Origin: JBFWUM01 sp050247255 | GTDB lineage: Bacteria > Acidobacteriota > Vicinamibacteria > Vicinamibacterales > UBA2999 | Direction of reading: 5' to 3' | Assembly (NCBI GenBank): GCA_050247255.1 | Contig: JBFWUM010000056.1 | Location: 1-23,667, forward strand | Length of the DNA stretch: 23,667 nucleotides | In this document: piece after piece, positions 6,473 through 15,028 of the stretch | Layout of the letters: every line of letters begins with the position of its first letter | How positions within the stretch are numbered: the first letter of the stretch is position 1 | Made by a program: the position numbers and the translations under genes | The notes under the pieces: model-generated | Told to the model about the DNA's origin: nothing | Databases searched by the model: none | Seen by the model: only the letters and a program-made list of their open reading frames with translations

Positions 6473-8022
6473 CCGCCAACGGCCTGGCAGTCGCCTCGAT
6501 TGCTGCGCTCGTGCTCATCGGCGGGGGCAGCATGGTCCAGCAGCTCGGGGCCTCCGCCGCCGACGGCGCCAGGGCCAGACAGCTTCAGCAGGTCGAACGG
6601 ATACGCCTGCAGTGGGGTCGCACCTCCAGCGACAACGTCGATCTGCTGACGACGCCGGAGCTCGCGCTCCGTGGCGCGACGATCGCCCGACAGGCGCAGG
6701 ACGCGTACCTGGAGGTCGCCACCGATCTACGCCATGACCTGGCAGCGCGTCCGACGCTTGCCCTGGTTGAAAGTGACACGGCGATGCGGCGCCTGCTCGA
6801 CGCCCGGCTGCTCCCGTCGACCGTCGGACCGCTCATCATGGTCCCTGTCGATCGCAGCGACGAGGAGACTGCCGCGCTGCTGCGGCACGAGCTCACCCAC
6901 GCTTTCGTGACGTCGATACTGGGGCCGCTCGACGTTCCCCTCTGGATTACGGAAGGCGTCGCCGCGCACCAGAGCGGCGTGTGGGGTGCGCTCGAGCGAA
7001 GCCGGCTGCTCCGGCTGCTCGGCGGCCGCGCCCTGCCGACCCTCGCCTCGCTGAACGCTGGCACCGGGGACCGCGAAGTGGCCTCGACCGTCGGTCACGC
7101 GGCGTTCGATTTCATCGATGCGCGGTGGGGTAAGCAGGGCATCCGGGATCTGTTGCTCGCGCTGCGAACCGCCGGTGGCGACGTCGGGGCGTCGACTGAC
7201 GCCGCGTTCGGCATGCCTCTGGCCGATTTCGACCGCGCCTTCGCCGACTACGCGGGCGCCATCCTGTCGCCCCCGCCCCCGCCGGCTCCGCCGCCCGCCG
7301 CTGCCACGGTGCGGCAGGCCGATCCGGCGGCCGGCGCGGAGCCGCGATTCGACTTCACGGCCTCGCGGATTACCGTCCGCGACGCGAGCCTGAGCGACCT
7401 CATCCGCTTCGCATACGGGTTGCGGCCGGACCAGCTGGTAGGCGGCCCGGCGTGGCTCGACAGCGAGCGATTCGACGTCACGACCGACGGCGACGGCGAC
7501 GGCATGCACTACGGCTCGGCCGCCCTGCGCGCGGTGCTCGAAGATCGATTCGCGCTACGGCTGCGCGAAGGGACGATCGACGTGCCGGTGTACGAGCTCC
7601 GCGCCGCCGGCCCCCTCGGGCCCTCGCTGAGTCGCTCGCCGGCCGCGTGCCACGGCCTCGACCTCGAGCAGCCGTACCAGGGAGGCTGCGGACTCCGCTG
7701 GCAGGGGATCGGCCGCGCCGAAGGGCACGGCATCACGATGGCGCAGCTGGCTGCGACCATCTCGCATGCGGGTCCGTTCGATCGCCCGGTCGTGGATCGC
7801 ACGGGGCTCTCCGATGCCTACGACTTCGAGCTTCGCTTCACGCCGTACGCCCGCCGCGCTGAATCCCCGGTAAATCGGGTGGCGCAGGCGCTCGAATGGG
7901 CATCCATCACCGACCCGCTGCCCGTCGCCCTCCGCGAGCAGCTCGGGCTGTCACTGGTGGAAGGAACCGGCACGGCGCCTGTGTTCATCGTCGATCACGT
8001 CGCGCATCCGGAAAGGGACTGA
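6473..8022 (+). CDS. Peptidase-MA-like metalloprotease fused to a TIGR03435 domain, 5' end lost in gap
   Basis: About 515 residues follow the gap. Order: a hydrophobic segment (6484-6530, membrane helix or signal anchor), a short helical region, then a metalloprotease domain with HELTH at 6886-6900 and WITEG, whose Glu (6952-6954) is the likely third zinc ligand. This HExxH...W-x-x-E-G layout fits the peptidase MA-like group of gluzincins rather than M56. A proline/alanine linker (about 7267-7310) leads to a TIGR03435 domain (about 7345-8019) containing VLEDRFALRLREGTIDVPVYEL and VVDRTGLSDAYDFELRFTP. The active site should lie outside the cytoplasmic membrane. It may be the rest of the M56 protein or a separate gene starting in the gap. 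The next gene starts one base after its stop. Confidence 0.8.
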
Positions 8023-8023
8023 C

Positions 8024-8953
8024 ATGACGCGCATCAGCATCTCTCTCGTCGCTGCGCTTGCGGCTGGCGCCCTGACGGTGGCCGACGCCCAGCAGGCCGC
8101 GCAGCAGGTCATCATCGGCGGCGGCGCAGCAGCGGGTTCGGCGGCGGCGCCACCGCCGGGGCCGATGGCCTTCGAAGTGGCCTCGGTGAAGCAGAACGTG
8201 TCCGGATCGCCGGGCGTCAGGATTGGGCTGCAGCCGGGAGGTCGGTTCAACGCCGTCGGCACGCCCGCACAGTTCCTGATCACATTTGCCTACCAGATCC
8301 TCAACTTCCAGCTCGTCGACGCCCCTGACTGGGTGCGGGAGGACCGGTACGACGTCGCCGCCAAAGCGGAAGGCGAGCTGCCGCCAACGCCGCTCGGACA
8401 GCTCGGTCCCGTGCAGATGATGGTGCGATCCCTGCTCGCTGACCGTTTCAAGCTCGTCGTCCGCGAAGAGACCCGCGAGATGCCGATGTACGCGCTGGTC
8501 ATGGCGCGCGCGGACAAACGGTTCGGCCCGCAGCTGCAGCCATCGACAACGGATTGTCAGGCGCTCTTCGCGGCGCGCCGCGGCGGCCCGCCTCCGGGTC
8601 CCCCTCAACCGGGCGAGCGCCCCCAGTGCGGGATGCGCGCCGGGTTCGGCGAAACGCGCGGCGGGAGCATGGCGCTGTCCGAACTCGCGCGCTATCTCTC
8701 GAACCAGCTGCAGCGGGTCGTCGAGGATCGGACCGGACTCACCGGCAATTTCGACTTCGACCTGACGTTCACGCCGGACCAGGTGCCGCAGGGGGCGCCG
8801 CCTCCGGGCGCGCCACCGCTGCCTCCCGTCGATCCCAACGGGCCGTCGATCTTCACGGCGCTGCAGGAACAGTTGGGCCTGAAGCTCGAAGCGACGCGCG
8901 GTCCGGTACCGGTGCTCGTCATCGAGCGCGTCGAACGGCCGACACCGGACTGA
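8024..8953 (+). CDS. TIGR03435 family exported protein
   Basis: This is a complete 309-residue member. A signal peptide (hydrophobic 5-20) ends at ADA, with cleavage near residue 22. A low-complexity Gly/Ala/Pro stretch (about 31-46) precedes the domain. Family blocks appear in order: FEVASVKQN (50-58), LQPGGRFNAVGTPAQFLITFAY, the DRYDVAAKAEG segment, VRSLLADRFKLVVREETREMPMYALV, two cysteines either side of a Pro-rich loop, VVEDRTGLTGNFDFDLTFTP, and LGLKLEATRGPVPVLVIERVERPTPD at the end. AAAGGGA lies about six bases before the ATG. The start is one base after the upstream stop, so it is co-transcribed with the peptidase-TIGR03435 gene. The molecular function of the family is unknown. Confidence 0.92.
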   Translation: MTRISISLVAALAAGALTVADAQQAAQQVIIGGGAAAGSAAAPPPGPMAFEVASVKQNVSGSPGVRIGLQPGGRFNAVGTPAQFLITFAYQILNFQLVDAPDWVREDRYDVAAKAEGELPPTPLGQLGPVQMMVRSLLADRFKLVVREETREMPMYALVMARADKRFGPQLQPSTTDCQALFAARRGGPPPGPPQPGERPQCGMRAGFGETRGGSMALSELARYLSNQLQRVVEDRTGLTGNFDFDLTFTPDQVPQGAPPPGAPPLPPVDPNGPSIFTALQEQLGLKLEATRGPVPVLVIERVERPTPD

Positions 8954-8991
8954 CGCCGTTAACCTTGTGGCCCGCGCCACGTAGTACGGAC

Positions 8992-9591
8992 ATGGCAAAA
9001 CTGAGCGTCTGTTTCGCGGGCGTCCTGGTACTCGCGTTTGCAACTCTCGGCGCGCAGGGGCCTCAGTTCGAGGTGGCCTCCGTCAAGCCGAACCTGTCGG
9101 GGGACATCGGCAGCCGCTTCGGTGTTCGCCCCGGCGGACAATTGGTGGTCACGAACAACAGTCTGCGCAACATCGTCCGAAACGCCTGGAACCTGCAGGA
9201 CTTCCAGATCATCGACGGGCCGGACTGGTTCGATCGCGACCGTTTCGACATTCTCGCAAAACCCGCAGTCGAGCCACGTTCCCGCGAGGAGTTCGCACAG
9301 ATGGTGCAGGCGCTGCTCACCGAACGGTTCAAGCTTCGGGTGCACTTCGAGACACGTGAGATCCCAATCTACGCGCTTGTTCTGGTGCTCGAGGGTGATA
9401 CTGGGCCGACACTACGACCATCAGCCATCGACTGCGCAACGGTCGAAGCGGCGGCGCGACGAGGCGGCCCACCGCCGACACGCCCGGGCGAGCGGCCCTT
9501 ATGCGGCACCCAGACCACTCCGGGTCGAATGATGGCCGGGGGCGTGACCATGGAGAGCTTCGCGCGCAATCTGTCGAACTTTGCCGGGCGC
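8992..9591 (+). CDS. TIGR03435 family exported protein, 3' end lost in gap
   Basis: Two hundred residues are available. ATG 8992 gives a short signal peptide (KLSVCFAGVLVLAFATLGAQ) followed directly by the family opening FEVASVKPN. Further blocks are RPGGQLVVTNNSLRNIVRNAWN, DWFDRDRFDILAK, VQALLTERFKLRVHFETREIPIYALV and a cysteine-flanked proline-rich loop (ATVEAAARRGGPPPTRPGER). The sequence breaks off at ESFARNLSNFAGR, just before the expected VxDRTGLTGxFDF block, so about 80-90 residues are in the gap. It closely parallels the preceding gene, from which it is separated by 38 bp, so the two look like a tandem duplication that has since diverged. Confidence 0.9.
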
Positions 9592-9691
9592 NNNNNNNNN
9601 NNNNNNNNNNNNNNNNNNNNNNNNNNNNNNNNNNNNNNNNNNNNNNNNNNNNNNNNNNNNNNNNNNNNNNNNNNNNNNNNNNNNNNNNNNN
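9592..9691. other. Assembly gap (100 N)
   Basis: Exactly 100 N. Both neighbours are truncated: the TIGR03435 C-terminus and the N-terminal region of the receptor. The real missing length is likely well above 100 bases. Confidence 0.99.
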
Positions 9692-12250
9692 GTCGCCGGC
9701 GAGACGCCGGCTGCCGCCGCTCCCCCGCCGCCGGCCGATGTTCCCGACGCGCTCGCTGGGGCAGCCGACGGCCTCCTCGTCAACGGCAGCGTCAACAACG
9801 GGGCGGCATCACCATTCGCCCAGGCCGCCGCGTTTGGCAACAACCGCACCGGGCGGCGCTCGCTCTACAACGGGAGCATCGGCGTCGTCTTCGGCACCTC
9901 GGCGTGGGACGCCAGGCCGTTTTCCTTCACCGCCCGGCAGGCGGACAAGCCGTCGTACAGCGACATCCAGTTTCTCGGCACGTTTGGCGGCCCGCTGCGG
10001 ATCCCGGGGCTGCTGCGCAACGGGCCGAATGCGTTCTTCGGCTATCAGCGGAGCGTGAACAACTCGGCGGCCACGCAGTCCGCTCTGGTGCCCACGCTGG
10101 CGCAGCGCGCCGGGCAGTTCGAGTCGACGATTACCGATCCGTTGACTGGCGCCCCGTTTGCCAACAACGCCATTCCGGCAGGACGAATCAGCCCGCAGGC
10201 CGCTGCCCTGCTGGCGCTGTATCCGCAGCCGAACATTACCGCCGGCCAGTTCAACTACCAGGCGCCGCTCGTCACCGTCACCCGCGACGACAACATGCAG
10301 GCGCGCCTGGCGCAGGCCATCAACAACCGCAACTCGATCACCGGTACCGTGTCGGCGAGGCGCATCGAGACGGAGGCGACGTCACTCGTCGGGCTCACCG
10401 ATACGACAGCCCGCACGACCATCGACGGCAGCGTCACCTGGTCGCGGCGCATATCGCCCTTTTTCGCCACGCGTGTCCGTTACGACCTGTCGCGGGCTGC
10501 AACGGCCGCGACGCCTCACTTCGCGCAACAGACCAACGTGTCGGGCCTGGCCGGCATCACCGGCAACGACCAGGCGGCTGACAACTGGGGACCGCCGGCG
10601 CTGACGTTCTCAAACGGGCTGCTCAGCCTGTCGAGCAACGAGTTCGATCGGACGGCGGCCACGACCCACGGCGGCGTGTTCGAGCTGTTGTGGAACCGCC
10701 CTGGCCACAGCATGACGATGGGCGGCGGGGTGCGGCGGACGCTGCTCAACTCGCGCGGGCAGCAGAACGGCCGCGGCGCCTTCAGCTTTACCGGCGCCGT
10801 CACCGGATCGCCGTTCGCCGACTTCCTGCTCGGGCTGCCGAGTGCCAGCGCCATCGCCTTCGGTAACGCCGACAAGAAACTGCGCAGCAATTCCCTCGAG
10901 GCATTTTTCACCGACGACTGGCGCGTGCACCCGGGGCTGACCATCAATGCCGGGGTGCGCTGGGAGTACGAAGGGCCGATGACCGAGGTGGACGGACGCC
11001 TGTCGAACCTCGACGTGGCGCCCGACTTCTCCAGCGCGACCCTGGTCACCGGCCGCGAGCGCGACGCGTTGCTCAATCCGGACCGCATGGGCATCCAGCC
11101 GCGCCTGGGCGTGGCCTGGCGGCCGATCCCCGGGTCCTCGCTCGTGATTCGAGGCGGCTACGGCATCTATCGCAACACGAACACCTACCGCACGCTGGCG
11201 CTGCTGATGGCGCAGCAACCGCCCTTCTCCACCGCGTTGTCGGTGCAGCGGAGCGCGTCGGCGCCGCTGACGCTCGCAAACGGCTTCATCGGCGGCGGTG
11301 CCGCGCCGGCGACGTTCGCGGTCGATCCGGACTTCAAGATTGGCGACGCGCAGAACTGGCAGCTGCTGCTCCAGCGCGATTTCCCGGCATCGCTGACGGC
11401 ATCGGTCGCGTATCTTGGTGCCTACGGCCGCAACCTGATGCAGGAGTTCCTGCCGAACACCTATCCCGCTGGGGCCGCCAACCCGTGCCCCACGTGCCCG
11501 AGCGGATTTGCCTACCTGACATCGAACGGATCGTCGGTGCGCAACGCGCTGCAGGTACAGCTGCGCCGCCGCCTGCGTAACGGGTTCACGGCATCCGCGC
11601 AGTACACGTTCTCCAAGGCGACCGATGATGCGGGCGCGTTCAACGGGGCGTCGCTCGGCGGAGCGTCCATCGCGCAGGACTGGCGGGATCTCGGCGCCGA
11701 GCGCGGCCCCTCGCCGTTCGACCAGCGGCACCTGTTCACCGCCGACTTCAGCTACACCACCGGCGTCGGCGTGCAGGGCGGCGGGTTAATCGACGGCATC
11801 AAGGGACTGCTGTTCCGCGGCTGGACGATGACCAGCCAGATCACCGCGGGCAGCGGCCTGCCGGTCACCCCGGTATTCCTGGCGCCAGTAGCGGGGACCG
11901 GCGTCACCGGCACGCTGCGCGCCTCGTTGACCGGCGCGCCGACCGACACGGCGCCCGAGGGCTACTATTTCAATCCTGATGCGTTCACCCTGCCGGCACC
12001 CGGCACCTGGGGCGACGCGGGGCGCAACTCGCTGCGCGGCCCGGCGCAGTTCGGCATGACGGCCGGCCTGGCGCGCAGCTTCGAGTGGGGTGAGCGGCGG
12101 ACGATCGACTGGCGCATCGACGCCACCAACGTGCTCAACCGGGTCACTTATGCGGCGGTGAATGCCACCGTCGGCAGCCCGCAATTCGGCCTGCCGACAC
12201 GGGCCAACCCGATGCGGAAGATCCAGACGACGCTGAGGTTGCGATTCTGA
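9692..12250 (+). CDS. Oar-like TonB-dependent outer-membrane receptor, 5' end lost in gap
   Basis: The 852 residues after the gap form an outer-membrane beta-barrel of the Oar-like, acidobacterial type. The first segment (VNGSVNNGAASPFAQAAAFG, then SLYNGSIGVVFGTSAWDARPFS) is the plug-to-barrel transition usual in this family. Next come FGGPLRIPGLLRNGPNAFFGYQ and the long barrel. The end, DATNVLNRVTYAAVN...TTLRLRF, shows the terminal aromatic residue needed for barrel insertion. The signal peptide, the carboxypeptidase-like regulatory domain and most of the plug are missing. Members are thought to import or bind large polymers such as glycans or peptides in a TonB-dependent way; the ligand here is unknown. 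The stop overlaps the ATG of the VWA gene (TGATG), so they form one operon. Confidence 0.88.
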   Translation, partial: VAGETPAAAAPPPPADVPDALAGAADGLLVNGSVNNGAASPFAQAAAFGNNRTGRRSLYNGSIGVVFGTSAWDARPFSFTARQADKPSYSDIQFLGTFGGPLRIPGLLRNGPNAFFGYQRSVNNSAATQSALVPTLAQRAGQFESTITDPLTGAPFANNAIPAGRISPQAAALLALYPQPNITAGQFNYQAPLVTVTRDDNMQARLAQAINNRNSITGTVSARRIETEATSLVGLTDTTARTTIDGSVTWSRRISPFFATRVRYDLSRAATAATPHFAQQTNVSGLAGITGNDQAADNWGPPALTFSNGLLSLSSNEFDRTAATTHGGVFELLWNRPGHSMTMGGGVRRTLLNSRGQQNGRGAFSFTGAVTGSPFADFLLGLPSASAIAFGNADKKLRSNSLEAFFTDDWRVHPGLTINAGVRWEYEGPMTEVDGRLSNLDVAPDFSSATLVTGRERDALLNPDRMGIQPRLGVAWRPIPGSSLVIRGGYGIYRNTNTYRTLALLMAQQPPFSTALSVQRSASAPLTLANGFIGGGAAPATFAVDPDFKIGDAQNWQLLLQRDFPASLTASVAYLGAYGRNLMQEFLPNTYPAGAANPCPTCPSGFAYLTSNGSSVRNALQVQLRRRLRNGFTASAQYTFSKATDDAGAFNGASLGGASIAQDWRDLGAERGPSPFDQRHLFTADFSYTTGVGVQGGGLIDGIKGLLFRGWTMTSQITAGSGLPVTPVFLAPVAGTGVTGTLRASLTGAPTDTAPEGYYFNPDAFTLPAPGTWGDAGRNSLRGPAQFGMTAGLARSFEWGERRTIDWRIDATNVLNRVTYAAVNATVGSPQFGLPTRANPMRKIQTTLRLRF

Positions 12251-14319
12251 TGAAGCGCGCACTCATTCTTCTCTTCACCATCACACTGGGCATCTCCTCG
12301 TCCGCCCAGCAGCCGACCTTCCGCGCCAGCACCAAGCTGGTCGTCCAGACCGTCACGGTGAAGGACGCCCAGGGCCAGGTAATCGAAGGGCTGACCGCCG
12401 CCGACTTCACCGTGACCGAGGACGGCATGCCCCAGGACATCGCCTTCGTCGAGTTCCAGCGCGTCGACGCCACGCCGGGGACCGACCCGGCGCCGCTGCA
12501 GGCGCAGACGCCAGCTGCCGTGCAGCAGACCGTCGCATCGGTGACGCAGCCGCAGATCGCGGCCGCGGCCCCAGGCGACATCCAGTACCGCAACCGGCGG
12601 CTGATCGTCTTCTACTTCGACCTGTCGGCCATGCCGCCGGCGGACCAGTCGCGCGCCTACTCGAACGCGCTGAAGTACATCGACACGCAGATGGCGCGCG
12701 AGGACGTGATTGCGATCATCACGTTCGAAGGCGGCGGCGTCCGCATCAAGACCGACTTCACCGACAACAAGGCGCAGCTGCGCGAGGTCATCCAGCGGCT
12801 AATCTTCGGCGACGACCTCGACGGCGACGGCATTCCCGACAACCCGGACGTCGGCACCGAGTTCGGGCAGAACGACGCCGAGTTCAACATCTTCAACACC
12901 GACCGCCAGCTCGCAGCGCTGCAGACGGCGGTGACGATGCTGCGGCCGCTGCCCGAGCAGAAGGCCCTGATCTACTTCGGCAGCGGGCTGCGGCTGAACG
13001 GCACCGACAACCAGGCGCAGATGCGCGCCACCGTCAACGCGGCGGTCAAGGCGAACGTGGCGATCCACCCGATCGACGCGCGCGGCCTGGTCGCGCAGGC
13101 GCCGCTCGGCGATGCGAGCCGGCCGTCGCCTGGCGGCCTCGGCATGTTCACCGGTACGCTGGCGATGGCCGGCACCAACAACCTGCAGCGATCGCAGGAC
13201 ACGCTGTTTGCCCTCGCCAAGGACACCGGCGGCACGGCGATGTTCGACTACAACGACCTCTCGCTCGGCATCGTCACTGCCGCCCGCAGCATCGGCAGCT
13301 ACTACATCGTCGGCTACTACACGACCAACACCGCCGAGGACGGCAAGTTCCGGCGCGTGCGCGTGGGGCTGACGGGCAACCGGCAGGCGGAGCTGACCTA
13401 TCGCCAGGGCTACTACGCCGACAAGACGTTCGCCCGGTTCAGCGAGGCGGACAAGGAGCGACAGCTCGAGGAAGCGCTGCTGCTGGACGACCCGGTCACG
13501 GAGATTCCGATCGCGATGGAGGTGAACTACTTCCAGCTGAATCGCGCCGAATATTTCGTGCCGGTGGCGGTGAAGATCCCCGGCAGCGAGCTGGAGCTGG
13601 CGAGACGGCGCGGCGCCCTGCGCACGTCGATCGACTTCATCGGCGAGGTCAAGGACGAGTTCGGGATCACGCAGCAGAACGTGCGCGACGCGCTGAACAT
13701 CCGCCTCGACGAGCAGACGGCGCAGCAGCTGGCGACGCGGCCGCTGCAGTACGAGACCGGGTTCACGCTCCTTCCCGGGAAGTACGTCCTGAAGATCCTG
13801 GCGCGCGACGCCGTGACCGGCCGCATCGGCACGTATCAGGCCGCCTTCACCATCCCGAACCTCAATCGCGAGGAACAGCGGCTGCCGATCAGCACCGTCG
13901 TGCTCGGGAGCCAGAAAGTGCCGCTGGCGCAGGCGCTCTTCAACGCGAAGGATTCCCTCGGCGCGACGGCCGTGCATCCGCTCGTCAACGGCGGCGAAAA
14001 GCTGCTGCCGAGCGTCACACGCGTGTTCAGCCGGTCGCGCGACATGCACGTCTACCTGCAGGCCTACGAGCGCAGCGCCACGTCGACGCAGCCGCTGGTA
14101 GCCTTCGCGACGTTCTTCGACGGCGAGCGCAAGGTGTACGAGACGGAGCCGTTCACGGTGACCGACGGGATGCACGAGCGGTCGAAGGCGGTGCCGATCA
14201 GCTTCTCGACCCCGCTGGCTCCCCTCGCGCCAGGCCGCTACGACTGCCAGATCACCGTGCTCGAACCGAATGGGCAGAAGGTCGCCTTCTGGCGCGCGCC
14301 AATCGTCGTTCTTCCGTAG
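12250..14319 (+). CDS. Secreted VWA-domain protein (TIGR03436-like) with thrombospondin-3-type calcium loop
   Basis: This is a 689-residue exported protein with a signal peptide over 1-19 (LILLFTITLGISSSAQ). Residues 28-70 form the family's N-terminal strand region (LVVQTVTVKDAQGQVIEGLTAADFTVTEDG). A VWA fold follows at about 117-355. Its metal site reads D124-L-S126-A-M128 in place of D-x-S-x-S, so it is incomplete. Between strands lies D-x-D-x-D-G-x-x-D-x-x-D at 189-200, matching a thrombospondin type-3 calcium loop. Residues 400-689 look like beta sandwiches with no motif I know. TIGR03436 is an Acidobacteria-enriched family of unknown role. Overlap with the receptor stop indicates joint expression, and a surface or periplasmic partner function for the receptor is a reasonable inference. 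It converges on the next gene with a 9-bp gap. Confidence 0.88.
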   Translation: MKRALILLFTITLGISSSAQQPTFRASTKLVVQTVTVKDAQGQVIEGLTAADFTVTEDGMPQDIAFVEFQRVDATPGTDPAPLQAQTPAAVQQTVASVTQPQIAAAAPGDIQYRNRRLIVFYFDLSAMPPADQSRAYSNALKYIDTQMAREDVIAIITFEGGGVRIKTDFTDNKAQLREVIQRLIFGDDLDGDGIPDNPDVGTEFGQNDAEFNIFNTDRQLAALQTAVTMLRPLPEQKALIYFGSGLRLNGTDNQAQMRATVNAAVKANVAIHPIDARGLVAQAPLGDASRPSPGGLGMFTGTLAMAGTNNLQRSQDTLFALAKDTGGTAMFDYNDLSLGIVTAARSIGSYYIVGYYTTNTAEDGKFRRVRVGLTGNRQAELTYRQGYYADKTFARFSEADKERQLEEALLLDDPVTEIPIAMEVNYFQLNRAEYFVPVAVKIPGSELELARRRGALRTSIDFIGEVKDEFGITQQNVRDALNIRLDEQTAQQLATRPLQYETGFTLLPGKYVLKILARDAVTGRIGTYQAAFTIPNLNREEQRLPISTVVLGSQKVPLAQALFNAKDSLGATAVHPLVNGGEKLLPSVTRVFSRSRDMHVYLQAYERSATSTQPLVAFATFFDGERKVYETEPFTVTDGMHERSKAVPISFSTPLAPLAPGRYDCQITVLEPNGQKVAFWRAPIVVLP

Positions 14320-14328
14320 TGTCCGGCA

Positions 14329-14823
14329 TCAGCCTGACGGCGGCCGGGCGCCCTCCTCGCGAATGATCTCGAGCTCCGCGATGGCGTCCTTATCCTTGCG
14401 GCGTCCGGCCGCTCGTTTGGCCGCGATCAACTGATCCAGCGAAAGACATCGGCAGCGGATGTCGAATACCTCGATGATCTCTGAGCCGGGCAGGAACTTC
14501 TCGTAAGAGCCTCCATAGGTCATTTCTCCCAGAAGGTCGATGTCACCAATCGTGGTGGTGAGAGTGAAATTCAGGCCGGCGGTGAGGGTTGCTGTGTTCC
14601 AGGAGAACGGAAGCCCTGCTGGAGCGCCGCGCAGATACGGTTGCAGTGGTGCAAGAGCCGCGACGATGCGCTTGATGTTGGCGGAGTCACGCGCATAGAG
14701 AACGTCAACGTCGTAGGTAGCGCGCGCCGAGCCGTGCGCCGCCGCCGCGACTCCGCCAACGAGGATGAAATCGACGTGCGAGGCCACCAGGACCTGCAAC
14801 AGACGGCCGTATTCAGTCTTCAC
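14329..14823 (-). CDS. Nucleotidyltransferase-fold protein (AbiEii/DUF6036-like)
   Basis: The protein has 164 residues. The N-terminal motif FILVGGVAAAAHGSARATYDVDV (19-41) carries the G-G...D38-x-D40 signature of the DNA polymerase beta-type nucleotidyltransferase fold. A third acidic position, DID (94-96), lies after a predicted strand. The C-terminal part has the pattern LSLDQLIAAKRAAGRRKDKDA (127-147), usual in DUF6036-like and AbiEii-like proteins. The GTG start forms a 4-base GTGA overlap with the stop of a 64-residue upstream gene, so the two are translated together. Relatives include toxins of toxin-antitoxin and abortive-infection systems and many uncharacterised proteins. The toxin role is possible but not shown here. 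Confidence 0.82.
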   Translation of the reverse strand: MKTEYGRLLQVLVASHVDFILVGGVAAAAHGSARATYDVDVLYARDSANIKRIVAALAPLQPYLRGAPAGLPFSWNTATLTAGLNFTLTTTIGDIDLLGEMTYGGSYEKFLPGSEIIEVFDIRCRCLSLDQLIAAKRAAGRRKDKDAIAELEIIREEGARPPSG

Positions 14824-15014
14824 CGCTTCCGCCGCGCTGCCCCCCGCACCTCGCCCAGAAAGGTCATGAACGCCTCGAACTTGCGCAGGCGCTGATCGGG
14901 GGTCAGCTTCAGGTTCTCACGAATGAGCGTGCGATCGACGCCCCGCTTGTATTCCTCCACCAGCGGATCGGGCTCGAGGACTTCTCGAACGAGAGGCTGG
15001 CCCCTACGCTCCAT
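14820..15014 (-). CDS. Small partner protein of the nucleotidyltransferase
   Basis: This 64-residue, highly charged, helical protein has the core VDRTLIRENLKLTPDQRLRKFEAF (29-52). I recall this pattern in small proteins encoded next to nucleotidyltransferase-fold genes in many phyla. It has no histidine, so it is not a HEPN protein. ATG 15014 is preceded by TACAGT and seven bases, with no good Shine-Dalgarno, which suggests a leaderless transcript. The stop overlaps the GTG of the next gene by four bases (GTGA). By position it would be the cognate partner or antitoxin-like component; that role is inference. Confidence 0.72.
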   Translation of the reverse strand: MERRGQPLVREVLEPDPLVEEYKRGVDRTLIRENLKLTPDQRLRKFEAFMTFLGEVRGAARRKR

Positions 15015-15021
15015 ACCCCGT

Positions 15022-15027
15022 ACTGTA
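15022..15027 (-). promoter_or_regulatory. Probable -10 element for a leaderless transcript
   Basis: TACAGT fits TANNNT, and seven bases separate it from ATG 15014, so the predicted transcript begins at the A of the start codon. No convincing -35 is visible: TTGCCA is present upstream but at only 13 bases spacing. Confidence 0.4.
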
Positions 15028-15028
15028 G

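Noticed and set aside
6886..6900. HELTH as the M56/BlaR1 catalytic motif
   Set aside because: The surrounding sequence lacks M56 helices and the usual R-R-x-D context, and WITEG 17-18 residues downstream fits the peptidase-MA-like group.
12799..14175. 458-codon minus-strand open frame opposite the VWA gene
   Set aside because: Shadow frame with Arg/Val/Leu-biased composition and no recognisable domain.
14820..15014. HEPN partner of a minimal nucleotidyltransferase (HEPN-MNT pair)
   Set aside because: The 64-residue protein contains no histidine, so the R-x4-6-H motif is absent.
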